A DNA stretch of 64,000 nt from Amycolatopsis coloradensis (GCF_001953865.1 NZ_MQUQ01000015.1:62001-126000), one strand, 5' to 3'; shown: positions 43,022 to 51,819, counted from the stretch's first letter. Translations and numbers: made by a program. Notes: a model not told the origin generated them from the letters alone.

Positions 43022-43288
43022 TCACCGCCACCGCATCGTCATGAGCAACCCGGCGATCATCAGCACGAAGCCGATCGCGAAGTTCGTGTTGCCCAGATCC
43101 GCCATGAAGGGGATCTTGTCGCCCGCGATGTAGTTGACGACCAGCCACAACAGGCCGATCAGCATGAGACCGAACATCACGATCTTGTAGAACAGGTTCG
43201 ACGGGCCCGCGGCCTTGACCTTCACCGGTGTGCGGCGGTCGGTCGGCGGGGTGTACGCCGTCTTCTTACGGACCTTGGACTTCGGCAT
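43022..43288 (-). CDS. crgA: Cell division protein CrgA
   Basis: 88 residues: a basic N-terminus (MPKSKVRKKTAYTPPTDRRT) and two membrane helices (IVMFGLMLIGLLWLVVNYIA, and FAIGFVLMIAGLLMTMRW). CrgA bridges FtsZ, FtsI and other septal proteins in actinobacteria. The ATG at 43288 is chosen; the upstream extension is not conserved-looking. Divergent from the sortase gene; the 211-base gap carries no other gene. Confidence 0.93.
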   Translation of the reverse strand: MPKSKVRKKTAYTPPTDRRTPVKVKAAGPSNLFYKIVMFGLMLIGLLWLVVNYIAGDKIPFMADLGNTNFAIGFVLMIAGLLMTMRWR

Positions 43289-43499
43289 CGTGTTCCTCGC
43301 GTACTGTTCGGCTTCCCTGGTGGCGATGACCCGCTTTCGGGTGCGCAACCAGCGCCACGTGCACACGTTAACGTAAACGAGCGCCGCTGGGCACCGTCCG
43401 GGACCGGTCGATTTCCCGCACTGTGACAATGGTGTCACACACGGTTCGACACTGTGCTGGTCCGACACTGCGGCTTGGTTCGAGACTGAGGAGCTTTGC

Positions 43500-44555
43500 G
43501 TGGCTGAGCGGGAAGAGCCGGGCGGGGACCGACGGCGGTATTCCGAACGTCCACCCGGTGAGAGTCGTCCGGCGCCCCGCCGGAGGCCGCAAGAAGGCAG
43601 GTCGCCCGGCGGGCCACCGCCGCGACGCCGGATGGACGGACCACCGCCGCGCCGTCGTCCCGCGCCGCCGCCGGGGTCCACCGAGGAGACCGTGATCTTC
43701 GAGCCGGTCGGCGGTGGCACCGCGACCGAGGAACGCCAGCCCGCGGAACTGGGCAAGGGCGGCGTCGCCATCCGGACCGTCGGGGAACTCCTCATCACCG
43801 CGGGGCTGGTGGTGCTGCTGTTCATGGTCTACGAGGTCTACGTGACCGACCTGTTCTCCGCGGGCAAGCAGTCCGAGGCGAGTTCGGAACTGGACGGCGA
43901 CTGGTCGAAGGACCGGCAGCTGCATCCGGACCTGGTCGACGGGAAGGCGTTCGCCAGGATCCACATGCCGGTGTTCGGCGCCGACTTCAACTTCACCATC
44001 CAGGAAGGCACCACCGAGGCCGCGCTCGAGGTCGGCCCCGGGCACTACAAGGGCACGGCGCTGCCGGGCGAGCCGGGCAACTTCGCCATCGCCGGCCACC
44101 GGGTCGGCAAGGGCGCGCCGTTCAACGATTTGGACAACCTCACCTCGTGCGACCAGATCATCATCGAGACGCAGACCGACTTCTACATCTACAAGGTGCT
44201 GCCCTACAAGGACGAGGTCGAAGGCTGGGCGGCGGGCAAGGGTGCCGACCCGAAGTGCAAGAACGTCGGGACACTGCGTAACCCGAACGCCGTCGACGGC
44301 GGCGCCTACGGCGAGACCAACGGCCGCCGCATCGTGTTCCCGACCAAGGGCGACACGGTGAACCCGGTGCCGTACAAGGATCCGGAGATCCTGCCGAAGG
44401 CCGAGCAGGTCTCGCTGCTCACGCTGACGACGTGTCACCCGAAGTTCTCGGCGCGCGAGCGGCTCATCATCCACGCGGTGCTGGCCCAGCAGGTGCCGAA
44501 GAACCAGGTGGGCACCTACGCCGAACTCCTGCCCAAGATCTCGGAGGCGCGCTGA
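43500..44555 (+). CDS. Class E sortase
   Basis: 351 residues, GTG start. The first 75 are Arg/Pro/Gly-rich and cytoplasmic. One membrane helix is at about 92-112 (VGELLITAGLVVLLFMVYEV). The sortase barrel follows with catalytic His200 in FAIAGHRVG, Cys312 in LTLTTCHPKFSARERL and the nearby Arg. Class E enzymes anchor proteins with LAxTG-type signals in high-GC actinobacteria. No sorting-signal substrate was seen in this window. The stop overlaps the next ATG. Confidence 0.92.
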   Translation: MAEREEPGGDRRRYSERPPGESRPAPRRRPQEGRSPGGPPPRRRMDGPPPRRRPAPPPGSTEETVIFEPVGGGTATEERQPAELGKGGVAIRTVGELLITAGLVVLLFMVYEVYVTDLFSAGKQSEASSELDGDWSKDRQLHPDLVDGKAFARIHMPVFGADFNFTIQEGTTEAALEVGPGHYKGTALPGEPGNFAIAGHRVGKGAPFNDLDNLTSCDQIIIETQTDFYIYKVLPYKDEVEGWAAGKGADPKCKNVGTLRNPNAVDGGAYGETNGRRIVFPTKGDTVNPVPYKDPEILPKAEQVSLLTLTTCHPKFSARERLIIHAVLAQQVPKNQVGTYAELLPKISEAR

Positions 44556-44710
44556 TGTACGGCTGGATCTGGCGCAAGCTGCCGGGCCCCTTCGCGGCGA
44601 AGCTGACCATGGCGGTCGTGCTGGCGCTCGGGATCGTCGCCTTGCTGATGTTCGTCGTCTTCCCGTGGCTGGAGCCACGTCTCTGGTTCAACGAAGTGAG
44701 CGTCCAGTAG
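44555..44710 (+). CDS. 51-residue membrane microprotein coupled to the sortase gene
   Basis: MYGWIWRKLPGPFAAKLTMA followed by a membrane helix (VVLALGIVALLMFVVFPWL) and a short outside tail. The ATG overlaps the sortase stop as TGATG, so translation is coupled. Not recognised as a named family. A partner role for the sortase is inference. Confidence 0.7.
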   Translation: MYGWIWRKLPGPFAAKLTMAVVLALGIVALLMFVVFPWLEPRLWFNEVSVQ

Positions 44711-44712
44711 GC

Positions 44713-45684
44713 GTGCGGTTCGGCGCCTTCCTGGTCTCCGGCCGGTTTCCCGGGCAGGAGGACGCCGACGTCCTGCGCAGGTCGGTCGACGCCGCCGTCG
44801 CCGCCGAACGGGCCGGGTTCGACGACGTCTGGTTCGCCGAACACCACTTCATGCCGTACGGCGTCTGCCCGTCCGCGATCACCCTCGCCGCGCACGTGCT
44901 CGGCCGCACCGAACGGATCGCGGTCGGCACCGCGGTGAGCGTGCTGTCGATCGCGCATCCGGTGGCGCTCGCCGAACAGTGGTCGCTGCTCGACGCGGTT
45001 TCCGGCGGACGGCTGCGGATCGGCGTCGGCCGTGGCGGGCCGTGGCAGGACCTCGAGGTGTTCGGCACCGGTGAAGCCCGCTATGAAACCGGGTTCGAGG
45101 AGAGTCTCGACCTGCTGATCGCGGCGATGACTTCGAAGACCGTTTCGGCCGACGGCAAGCATTTCAGGTTCCGTGAAGTGCCGATGGTGCCGCGGCCGGA
45201 ACGTGCGCCGCGCGTGGTCGTGGCCTGCGGCGACGCCGGATCGCGTGCGGTCCGGCTGGCCGCCGATCGCGGGCTGCCGATGCTGCTCGGCCTGCACACC
45301 GACGACGACGCCAAGATCGAAACCCTTGTCGCGTACGGGGGTTCCGCCGCCGAGCACATCTCGACGGTGATGTGCCAGGTGGGCGACGACGCTTTGGACG
45401 TCGTGCGGTCCGCGTTGCCGGGCTCCCTGAAGGAGGGTTTCGCCGGGCACGTGTACCTCGACGGCAGGCGGGGGCTGGACAAGGATCCGGTGTCCTACAC
45501 CGATCGGCTGTGCGAGATTCATCCGATCGGCGGCGTCGAACACTGCGTCGACAGGCTGGGAACGAGTATCCGGCGTACCGGGATCTCCCACGTGATCATG
45601 ATGGTGGAAGCGTCCGGTACGCCGGAGGGAACGCTCGAGAACATCGCGCGGATCGGCGCCGAAGTGCTGCCCGCGCTGCGTTGA
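44713..45684 (+). CDS. LLM-class flavin-dependent oxidoreductase
   Basis: A 323-residue luciferase-like TIM barrel. The N-terminus is MRFGAFLVSGRFPGQED. Family motifs are FDDVWFAEHHFMPYGVCPSA, GTAVSVLSIAHPVALAEQWS and GRLRIGVGRGGPWQDLEVFG. It uses reduced flavin; substrate unknown. The GTG start is two bases after the microprotein stop, suggesting an operon with the sortase. Confidence 0.85.
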   Translation: MRFGAFLVSGRFPGQEDADVLRRSVDAAVAAERAGFDDVWFAEHHFMPYGVCPSAITLAAHVLGRTERIAVGTAVSVLSIAHPVALAEQWSLLDAVSGGRLRIGVGRGGPWQDLEVFGTGEARYETGFEESLDLLIAAMTSKTVSADGKHFRFREVPMVPRPERAPRVVVACGDAGSRAVRLAADRGLPMLLGLHTDDDAKIETLVAYGGSAAEHISTVMCQVGDDALDVVRSALPGSLKEGFAGHVYLDGRRGLDKDPVSYTDRLCEIHPIGGVEHCVDRLGTSIRRTGISHVIMMVEASGTPEGTLENIARIGAEVLPALR

Positions 45685-45687
45685 GTC

Positions 45688-46080
45688 CTAGCAGTCGCGC
45701 AGTTCCGGGCTCTGGTTCAGCAGCTGGCCGCGCGCCGAAACGAACGCGCGGTAGCGGTCACTGTCCACAGAGGACTTCTTGAAGACGGCGACCCGGTGGC
45801 AGTTCTGGAACGCCAGCTTCACGCCGAAGTGCCGCTCCAGCCCGCCGCGGATGGCGTCCGAGGCCAGCGCCCGCAGCAGCTGCCCGCGTTCGGCCTCGCT
45901 CGGCGGCGGCGTCTCGTTGTCGGCGAACCCGTCGGCCGCGCCGTCGGCCTCCGCGATGACACCGGTGATCACGGTCCAGGCGTAGGGCAGGGAATCCCGG
46001 ACGCAGGCGACGAATTCGGCGTCGGAGACCTCCCCGCGCTCGGCCTTCTCCAGCAGTGCTGGCGATACATCCAGAGACAT
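45688..46080 (-). CDS. SCO5389-family conserved hypothetical protein
   Basis: 130 residues starting MSLDVSPALLEKAERGEVSD. Conserved stretches are VRDSLPYAWTVITGVIAE, FADNETPPPSEAERGQLLRA and FGVKLAFQNCHRVAVF, ending in LLNQSPELRDC. Widespread in actinomycetes and of unknown function. The stop lies three bases from the end of the convergent LLM gene. Confidence 0.85.
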   Translation of the reverse strand: MSLDVSPALLEKAERGEVSDAEFVACVRDSLPYAWTVITGVIAEADGAADGFADNETPPPSEAERGQLLRALASDAIRGGLERHFGVKLAFQNCHRVAVFKKSSVDSDRYRAFVSARGQLLNQSPELRDC

Positions 46081-46190
46081 CGAACCTCCGAGTGAGTCAC
46101 AGTGAACGTTGGCCGTCTCTCTGACTACTCACCCGCGGCCCGCGCCACAAGAGAAAACGATCATCATCACCACTTTGGCGGAAGCGGCCG

Positions 46191-46925
46191 TCACTCCCAG
46201 CGAAAGAGCTTCGCCGCCACGACACAACTGCCCACCGCGAAAGCCGCCAGAACGGCGAGTTGCAGCGGCTGGGCGCCCGTGCCGGTCCAGGCGTCTTCGA
46301 GGGCTTTGACACCCGGCGGGATGTACGCGCCGATCTCCCGGATGGCCTCCGGAAGCAACGGACGCGGCAGCCAGACGCCGCCGAGGAACATGACCGGGAT
46401 ATAGGCGATCATCGCGATCCCGCCCGCGGCGCGGCTGGTCTTGGCGACCGCCGCGGCGATCAGGCCGAGGCCGAAGATCGCGGTCGTGCCGAGCACGAAC
46501 GTCAGCAGGAAGCCGAGCGGGTGACGCGGGCTGGGGACGTCGAAGACGACGCCCGCCGTCACGAGGAGGATGCCGACCCCGCCGATCGTCACGGTGACGT
46601 TGATGATCAACTGCGCCACCAGCAACTGGGCCGGGTGTACCGGTGTGGTGGCGAAGCGGCGAAGGATGCCCTGCTCGCGGTAGGACGCGATGATCCCGGG
46701 GATCGCCTGCAGGCCCATCATGGCCATGGTGAGCACGATCATCGACGGCACCCAGGCGTCGAGGAAGCGCATTCCCGTCGTTGTGCCGCTCTCCGCGCGA
46801 ATGCCGGGGATCACCCCGAGCACGGCCGTGATGACCGTCGGCAGGAGAAGCCCCCCGATGACGAATCCCGGCGTACGGAGGGCGAGTTTCGTTTCGGCGA
46901 GGGTGATCTTGGTGAGCGTGTTCAT
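46191..46925 (-). CDS. ABC-2 type transporter permease
   Basis: 244 residues with six hydrophobic segments, including GFVIGGLLLPTVITAVLGVI and FLLTFVLGTTAIFGLGLIAA. The ABC-2 motif region PVMFLGGVWLPRPLLPEAI is present. It partners the ATPase gene 14 bases upstream. Such DrrAB-like exporters often export drugs or lipids. The 110 bases between it and the SCO5389 gene show nothing notable. Confidence 0.87.
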   Translation of the reverse strand: MNTLTKITLAETKLALRTPGFVIGGLLLPTVITAVLGVIPGIRAESGTTTGMRFLDAWVPSMIVLTMAMMGLQAIPGIIASYREQGILRRFATTPVHPAQLLVAQLIINVTVTIGGVGILLVTAGVVFDVPSPRHPLGFLLTFVLGTTAIFGLGLIAAAVAKTSRAAGGIAMIAYIPVMFLGGVWLPRPLLPEAIREIGAYIPPGVKALEDAWTGTGAQPLQLAVLAAFAVGSCVVAAKLFRWE

Positions 46926-46939
46926 TTCTCGTCTCCAGT

Positions 46940-47650
46940 TCAGTCGCGGCCGGTCAGGGTCACGAAGGCGTCGTCCAAGGTGGATTTACCGGCGCGGTCA
47001 CGGAGTTCGCCGGGAGTGCCGGTGGCGACCACGCGTCCGGCGTCGAAGATCGCGAGGCGGTCGCAGAGGCGTTCGGCCTCGTCCATGAAGTGCGTGACGA
47101 GAAGGACGGTGACGCCGGTGTCGCGCACGGTCTCGACGAGCTTCCAGGTGTCGCGGCGGGCGTGCGGGTCCAGTCCGGTGGTCAGCTCGTCGAGGACGGC
47201 GACCTCGGGGCGGCCGACCAGCGCGAGCGCGATCGAGACACGCTGCTTCTGCCCGCCGGAAAGCTTGCCGAAGTACTTGTTCCGCTGCTCGGTCAAACCC
47301 AGCTTCACGAGCAGGTCGCCGGTGTCGGCGGGGTTCGCGTAGAAGGAAGCGTAGAGGTCGAGTGCCTCGTGGACCTTGAACTTGTCCGGCAGGCGGCTCT
47401 CCTGAAGCTGGGAGCCGAGGCGCTGCCGGAGGGCGTTGTGGTCCTTGCCCGGGTCGAGGCCGAGGACCGACATGGTGCCGGAGTCCGGCGTGCGCAGGCC
47501 CTGGAGGCATTCGACGGTGGTGGTCTTGCCGGCGCCGTTGGTCCCGAGGATCCCGAAGATCTCGCCCTGTTCCACGTGGAACGAAACGTCGTCGACCGCG
47601 ACGTGCTCTCCGTACGTCTTGCGGAGGTTGCTGACTTCGATGAGTGGCAT
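46940..47650 (-). CDS. ABC transporter ATP-binding protein (DrrA-like)
   Basis: 236 residues from ATG 47650. Walker A GTNGAGKTTTVECL, signature LSGGQKQRVSIAL, Walker B VAVLDELTTGLDPHARRD and the H-loop VTHFMDEAE are all present. The C-terminus is short. It energises the adjacent permease. A perfect parS palindrome is embedded in its codons at 47569-47582. Confidence 0.93.
   Translation of the reverse strand: MPLIEVSNLRKTYGEHVAVDDVSFHVEQGEIFGILGTNGAGKTTTVECLQGLRTPDSGTMSVLGLDPGKDHNALRQRLGSQLQESRLPDKFKVHEALDLYASFYANPADTGDLLVKLGLTEQRNKYFGKLSGGQKQRVSIALALVGRPEVAVLDELTTGLDPHARRDTWKLVETVRDTGVTVLLVTHFMDEAERLCDRLAIFDAGRVVATGTPGELRDRAGKSTLDDAFVTLTGRD
47569..47582. promoter_or_regulatory. parS site 5, inside a coding sequence
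   Basis: GTTCCACGTGGAAC lies within the ABC ATPase gene, encoding part of VEQGE upstream of Walker A. Confidence 0.8.
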
Positions 47651-47782
47651 GCGAAAAACGTTATGGCGCAAGGGATCGGGCCAGAATGGCGCTGGAACCA
47701 CAACCGGGGTGGGGCTGGGCCCACCCCGGCCGGGGGCCTGCGGTCAGTGTGTCGGGCGGGGGTGGTGAGCGAGACTTCTCGC

Positions 47783-49633
47783 ATGATTCGCGAGTACCTC
47801 ACCTCGGTGCGCCGCGGCCTCGCGCTCGCGGGCCTGGCCCTGATGAGTTTGCTGGACCTGCTGCTCGAGCTGGTGGGGTTCTGCCTGCTCTGTGTGGGGC
47901 TGGTCTTCGCGTACACGCTGGCGCTGGAGGGGGCACGGCCGCGCGCCGCCCTCACCCGGCGGCTGGCCGGGCGCTGGTGCGGTATCGAGGTCGCGCCGCC
48001 GTACCGGCCCGCTCCGCCCGAGCCGGAACGTGAGCCCGATGGCTGGTACCGCGAAGGGAACAGCCTGTTCAAGCGGTCATGGTTCATCAAGTGGACCAAG
48101 CGGTTCGAGTGGATCTCCGACGATCCGGCGACCGGACGCGATCTCGGCTGGCAACTGTGGAATCCGTTCGCGGCTCTGCTGCTCGTGCCCGCGGTTCTGC
48201 TGACCGGACCGCTCGCGTTGCGCGTGTACGGGACCTGGACCCGCTGGTGGCTCGGGCCTCGTCCGGCTCGCGCTGGAGACGGCTGGGTCAAGGCGAGGCT
48301 GAAGGCACTGGGATTCCAGCTCGGCTTGTTCGCGTTTTCGGCCGCACAGCTCGGGATGGTGATCCCGACGCTGCTCGGCCTGATCTGGCCGGCACCGCTG
48401 TTCCCGACGCTGGTCGTCGCCGGTCGCGCGGTGACCGACACGCTGCGCCGCGAGGCCAAGAACTGGACCGGCGTGCGGATCGACCGGCCGTACCTGCCGG
48501 AGCCGCCGTTCCCCGTCCCGCGCGCGGACGGGATGTACCAGCACGGACGGCAGTTGTACGACACGCCGTGGTGGCCGGCGCGGCTGGCGCGCTGGCGCTG
48601 GGCGATGTTCGACCGGGCGACCTGGCGCGACCTGGCGGCCGCGGTGGTCAACTCCGTGGTGCTGCTGCTGATGGCGGTGCCGACCGCGGCGCTGGTGTTC
48701 TTCGGCTTATGGGGAGTACTGGCGTTGTGGGTCTGGCGGCCGATCGGCCAGTGGACGGGTACCTCGTGGTCGACCACGCACTGGTTCTCGATGATCGGGC
48801 TGCCCGAGGCGACCACGCACGGGCAGGCGCTCGCGCTGACTCCGGTCGCGGTGGCGGCCTTCGTCGTGGGGCTGGTCCCGACGCCGTGGCTGGCGCGTCA
48901 GGGAGCGAGGTTCGCGAAGCTGCTTCTGGGCCCGACGGAGGCTTCGCGGCTGGAGCAGCGTGTCGAGCGGCTGAAGCAGACGAGGGCGGACGCGTCGGTC
49001 GCGCAGGCCGCCGAGCTGCGGCGGATCGAACGGGATCTGCACGACGGGGTCCAGTCGCGACTGGTCGCGATGGGGATGAAGCTGGGTGCCGTCGAAGCCC
49101 TGATCGACAGCGATCCGGCCGCGGCGAAACGGCTGGCCGCCGAGCTGCGGCAGACGTCGTCGGAGACGTTGACCGAGTTGCGGCTGCTGGTGCGCGGCAT
49201 TCACCCGCCGGTGCTGTCCGAGCGTGGTCTCGGTGACGCGGTGCGGGCGATGGCGCTGGACAGTCCGCTGAGGGCTTCGGTGAACGGTGTGGTGCCGCGG
49301 CTCGAACAGCCCGCGGAAGCGTGCGCGTACTTCGCGGTCAGCGAGTTGCTGGGCAACGCGGCGAAGCACGGTGAGGCGCGGCGAGTGTCGATCGAGCTGG
49401 GTTACGACGACGGTCTGCTGCGGATCGAGGTGACCGACGACGGGAAGGGCGGCGCGAACGCGGCCCGGGGCAGCGGGCTTCGCGGGATCGAACGCAGGCT
49501 GGGCACGTTCGACGGTACTTTTGCTCTGACCAGCCCGCCCGGCGGGCCGACGAAGGCGACCATGGAGATCCCGTGCCAGCTCGACCCCGATGTGTCGTCG
49601 CCGAGGACCAGTACCTCCTCCGAGACGGACTGA
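47783..49633 (+). CDS. Two-component sensor histidine kinase (NarL/LiaS type)
   Basis: 616 residues from ATG 47783; a GTG at 47765 is also possible. Several membrane segments occur in the first 380 residues, each preceded by a W-R-D/F-type loop, in two similar halves. A coiled linker (EQRVERLKQTRADASVAQAA) leads to HisKA_3 with the phosphorylated His in IERDLHDGVQSRL, then an HATPase domain (FAVSELLGNAAKHGEARRV and DDGKGGANAARGSGLRGI). It phosphorylates the response regulator that overlaps its 3' end. Divergent from the ABC exporter, which it may control. Confidence 0.88.
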   Translation: MIREYLTSVRRGLALAGLALMSLLDLLLELVGFCLLCVGLVFAYTLALEGARPRAALTRRLAGRWCGIEVAPPYRPAPPEPEREPDGWYREGNSLFKRSWFIKWTKRFEWISDDPATGRDLGWQLWNPFAALLLVPAVLLTGPLALRVYGTWTRWWLGPRPARAGDGWVKARLKALGFQLGLFAFSAAQLGMVIPTLLGLIWPAPLFPTLVVAGRAVTDTLRREAKNWTGVRIDRPYLPEPPFPVPRADGMYQHGRQLYDTPWWPARLARWRWAMFDRATWRDLAAAVVNSVVLLLMAVPTAALVFFGLWGVLALWVWRPIGQWTGTSWSTTHWFSMIGLPEATTHGQALALTPVAVAAFVVGLVPTPWLARQGARFAKLLLGPTEASRLEQRVERLKQTRADASVAQAAELRRIERDLHDGVQSRLVAMGMKLGAVEALIDSDPAAAKRLAAELRQTSSETLTELRLLVRGIHPPVLSERGLGDAVRAMALDSPLRASVNGVVPRLEQPAEACAYFAVSELLGNAAKHGEARRVSIELGYDDGLLRIEVTDDGKGGANAARGSGLRGIERRLGTFDGTFALTSPPGGPTKATMEIPCQLDPDVSSPRTSTSSETD

Positions 49634-50226
49634 CTCATCTGCTGACCGCGCACGGTTTCGACGTCGTCGAGGCGGTCGGGACCGGGCCGGAACTGGAACA
49701 CGCGCTGCGCGAACACCGTCCGGACGTCTCGGTCGTCGACGTCCGGATGCCGCCGACGAACACCGACGAGGGTCTACAGGTCGCGCTGGCCGTGCGGCGC
49801 GACCTTCCCGGGCTGCCGATTCTCGTGCTGTCGCAACACGTCGAGCAGCTCTACGCGCGGGAACTGCTCGCCGACGGCGCCGGTGCGATCGGCTACCTGC
49901 TGAAGGACCGGGTCTTCAACGCCGACCAGTTCATCGACGCGGTGCGGCGGGTGGCGGGCGGCGGGACCGCGATGGATCCCGAGGTGATCGCGAAATTGGT
50001 GGTGGGCAACGCTTCCGACCCTCTCGCCGCGCTGACGCCCCGTGAACGCGAGGTGCTCGGACTGATGGCCGAAGGCTGCTCGAACGCCGCGATCGCCGGG
50101 CGGCTGCACTTCAGCGAGGGGGCGGTGGGGAAGCACACCGCGAACATCTTCGCGAAACTCGGCATCGTCGCTTCGGACGACACGAACCGGCGGGTACTCG
50201 CGGTTCTGGCCTACCTGGGTTCCTGA
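49573..50226 (+). CDS. NarL/LuxR-family response regulator
   Basis: 217 residues, GTG start. The receiver domain starts RCVVAEDQYLLRDGLTHLL, with the phosphorylated Asp in VSVVDVRMPP and the Lys in YLLKDRVFN. A LuxR-type HTH lies at 150-210 (LTPREREVLGLMAEGCSNAA and GAVGKHTANIFAKLGI). It overlaps the kinase gene by 61 bases, and the receiver motif requires this early start, so the overlap is real. Confidence 0.9.
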   Translation: MPARPRCVVAEDQYLLRDGLTHLLTAHGFDVVEAVGTGPELEHALREHRPDVSVVDVRMPPTNTDEGLQVALAVRRDLPGLPILVLSQHVEQLYARELLADGAGAIGYLLKDRVFNADQFIDAVRRVAGGGTAMDPEVIAKLVVGNASDPLAALTPREREVLGLMAEGCSNAAIAGRLHFSEGAVGKHTANIFAKLGIVASDDTNRRVLAVLAYLGS

Positions 50227-50287
50227 CCCCTCCGTATCCGACCACCCAGCGGACCTGTCACGCCGGACCGGTCCCGAGTCGCGAAAC

Positions 50288-50326
50288 GCCATGAAGGACC
50301 CCACAGCCCGGTGGGGCCCTTCACGA
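50288..50326. repeat. Intergenic dyad sharing CGCCATGAAGG with 4888
   Basis: Near-complementary arms CATGAAGGACCCCAC and GTGGGGCCCTTCACG flank AGCCCG. It probably terminates the response-regulator transcript between convergent genes. Confidence 0.6.
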
Positions 50327-50338
50327 CCTGCCCGACAG

Positions 50339-50368
50339 TTGTCCACAACCGTCGCCGACTGTGGACAA
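50339..50368. promoter_or_regulatory. Inverted pair of consensus DnaA boxes
   Basis: TTGTCCACA at 50339-50347 and TGTGGACAA at 50360-50368 are perfect 9-mers facing each other across 12 bases. The gap 50227-50457 otherwise holds only the dyad at 50288. Confidence 0.7.
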
Positions 50369-50457
50369 CCCCAACTGACCAGCCCTTTCCCCGCCTCCAG
50401 CCGATAGACTGGGTTCGGGGCCGCCCCCTGGGACGGGTGGGGGGCTGGGTAAGTGAG

Positions 50458-51813
50458 TCAAGAGCGCGAGATGTGGGTCATTTCGTCGCGTTCCACGACC
50501 TTGACGCGGTCCCGGCCGTGCGGGACACCCAGTGACTTCTCGTGGGCGTCGAGTTTGCCCCAGCCTTCCCAGGTGGTGAAGGGAACGCCGCGTTCAGTGA
50601 GGAAACCGAGGATCGCGTCGGGATCGGCGACCGCCGGCGCCGCGAGGTCGTCGGCGTCGGCCAGCAGGCTGGCGATCGTCTCGGCCGCGTCACCCTTGGT
50701 GTGGCCGATGAGGCCGACCGGGCCGCGTTTGATCCAGCCGGTCACGTAGACGCCCGGCACCTGGTCCTCGTCGATGTCCAGCACCCGGCCCGCCTGGTTC
50801 GGCACGGTCCCGGTGGTGTGGTCGAACGGAATCTCCGGCAGGTGCGACGACAGGTAACCCACCGCGCGGTAGACGGCCTGAACGTCCCAGTCGTGGAACT
50901 CGCCGGTGCCGCGCACGTTGCCGTCACCGGTCAGTTCGGTGCGTTCGGTCCGCAGCCCGGTCACCTTGCCCTCGGAACCGACGATCTCGCACGGCGAGTG
51001 CAGGAAGTGCAGGTGCAGCCGCTTCGGCCGGTCGCCCTGGTCGCGGATCGCCCACTCCTGCAGCGTCTTCACGACCATGTCGATCTGCTTCGACGCCCGC
51101 AGCGCGGCGATGCTGCCTTCGTCGAACTCGATGTCCTCCGGGTACACGATGACCTCGACGTTCGGCGAGTGGTCCAGCTCGCGGAGTTCGAGCGGCGTGA
51201 ACTTCGCCTGAGCCGGGCCGCGGCGCCCGAACACGTGCACATCGGTGACCGGGCTGGCCTTGAGGCCTTGGTAGACGTTGTCCGGGATGTCGGTGCTGAG
51301 CAGCTCGTCCGCGGTCTTCGCGAGAATCCGCGCCACGTCGAGCGCCACGTTCCCGACACCGAGAACGGCGACCGAGGTCGCGGTCAGCGGCCAGGTGCGC
51401 GGGACGTCCGGGTGACCGTCGTACCAGGAGACGAAGTCCGCGGCGCCGTAGCTGCCGTCGAGGTCGATCCCGGGGATGTCGAGGCCGCGGTCGGCCATCG
51501 CACCGGTCGAGAAGATCACCGCGTCGTAGAACTGACGCAGATCGTCGAGTTTGAGGTCGGTCCCGTAGTCGACGTTGCCCAGCAGCCGGATGTTCGGCTT
51601 GTCGAGCACCTTGTGCAGGGCGGTGACGATGCCCTTGATCCGGGGGTGGTCGGGCGCGACGCCGTACCGGATCAGCCCGAACGGCGCCGGCATGCGCTCG
51701 AACAGGTCGATCGTCACGTCGGCGTCGGACTTGTCGAGGATGTCGGCGGCGTAGATGCCGGCCGGACCGGCACCCACGATGGCTACACGAAGAGAACGGC
51801 TCACCCCTACCAC
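50458..51813 (-). CDS. fprA: Ferredoxin/adrenodoxin-type NADP+ reductase (FprA-like)
   Basis: 451 residues. The FAD motif is VAIVGAGPAGIYAADIL at the N-terminus, followed by FERMPAPFGLIRYGVAPDHP, a signature of FprA. The NADP motif is SVAVLGVGNVALDVAR, and VYVTGWIKRGPVGLIGHTK is near the C-terminus. It moves electrons between NADPH and ferredoxin, for example to P450s. The GTG at 51813 is adjacent to an iron-box candidate at 51820-51838. Confidence 0.92.
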   Translation of the reverse strand: MVGVSRSLRVAIVGAGPAGIYAADILDKSDADVTIDLFERMPAPFGLIRYGVAPDHPRIKGIVTALHKVLDKPNIRLLGNVDYGTDLKLDDLRQFYDAVIFSTGAMADRGLDIPGIDLDGSYGAADFVSWYDGHPDVPRTWPLTATSVAVLGVGNVALDVARILAKTADELLSTDIPDNVYQGLKASPVTDVHVFGRRGPAQAKFTPLELRELDHSPNVEVIVYPEDIEFDEGSIAALRASKQIDMVVKTLQEWAIRDQGDRPKRLHLHFLHSPCEIVGSEGKVTGLRTERTELTGDGNVRGTGEFHDWDVQAVYRAVGYLSSHLPEIPFDHTTGTVPNQAGRVLDIDEDQVPGVYVTGWIKRGPVGLIGHTKGDAAETIASLLADADDLAAPAVADPDAILGFLTERGVPFTTWEGWGKLDAHEKSLGVPHGRDRVKVVERDEMTHISRS

Positions 51814-51819
51814 GGTAAG

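Noticed and set aside
43289..43825. N-terminal extension of crgA
   Set aside because: The open frame runs antisense through the sortase start and has no CrgA-like sequence before MPKSKVRKK.
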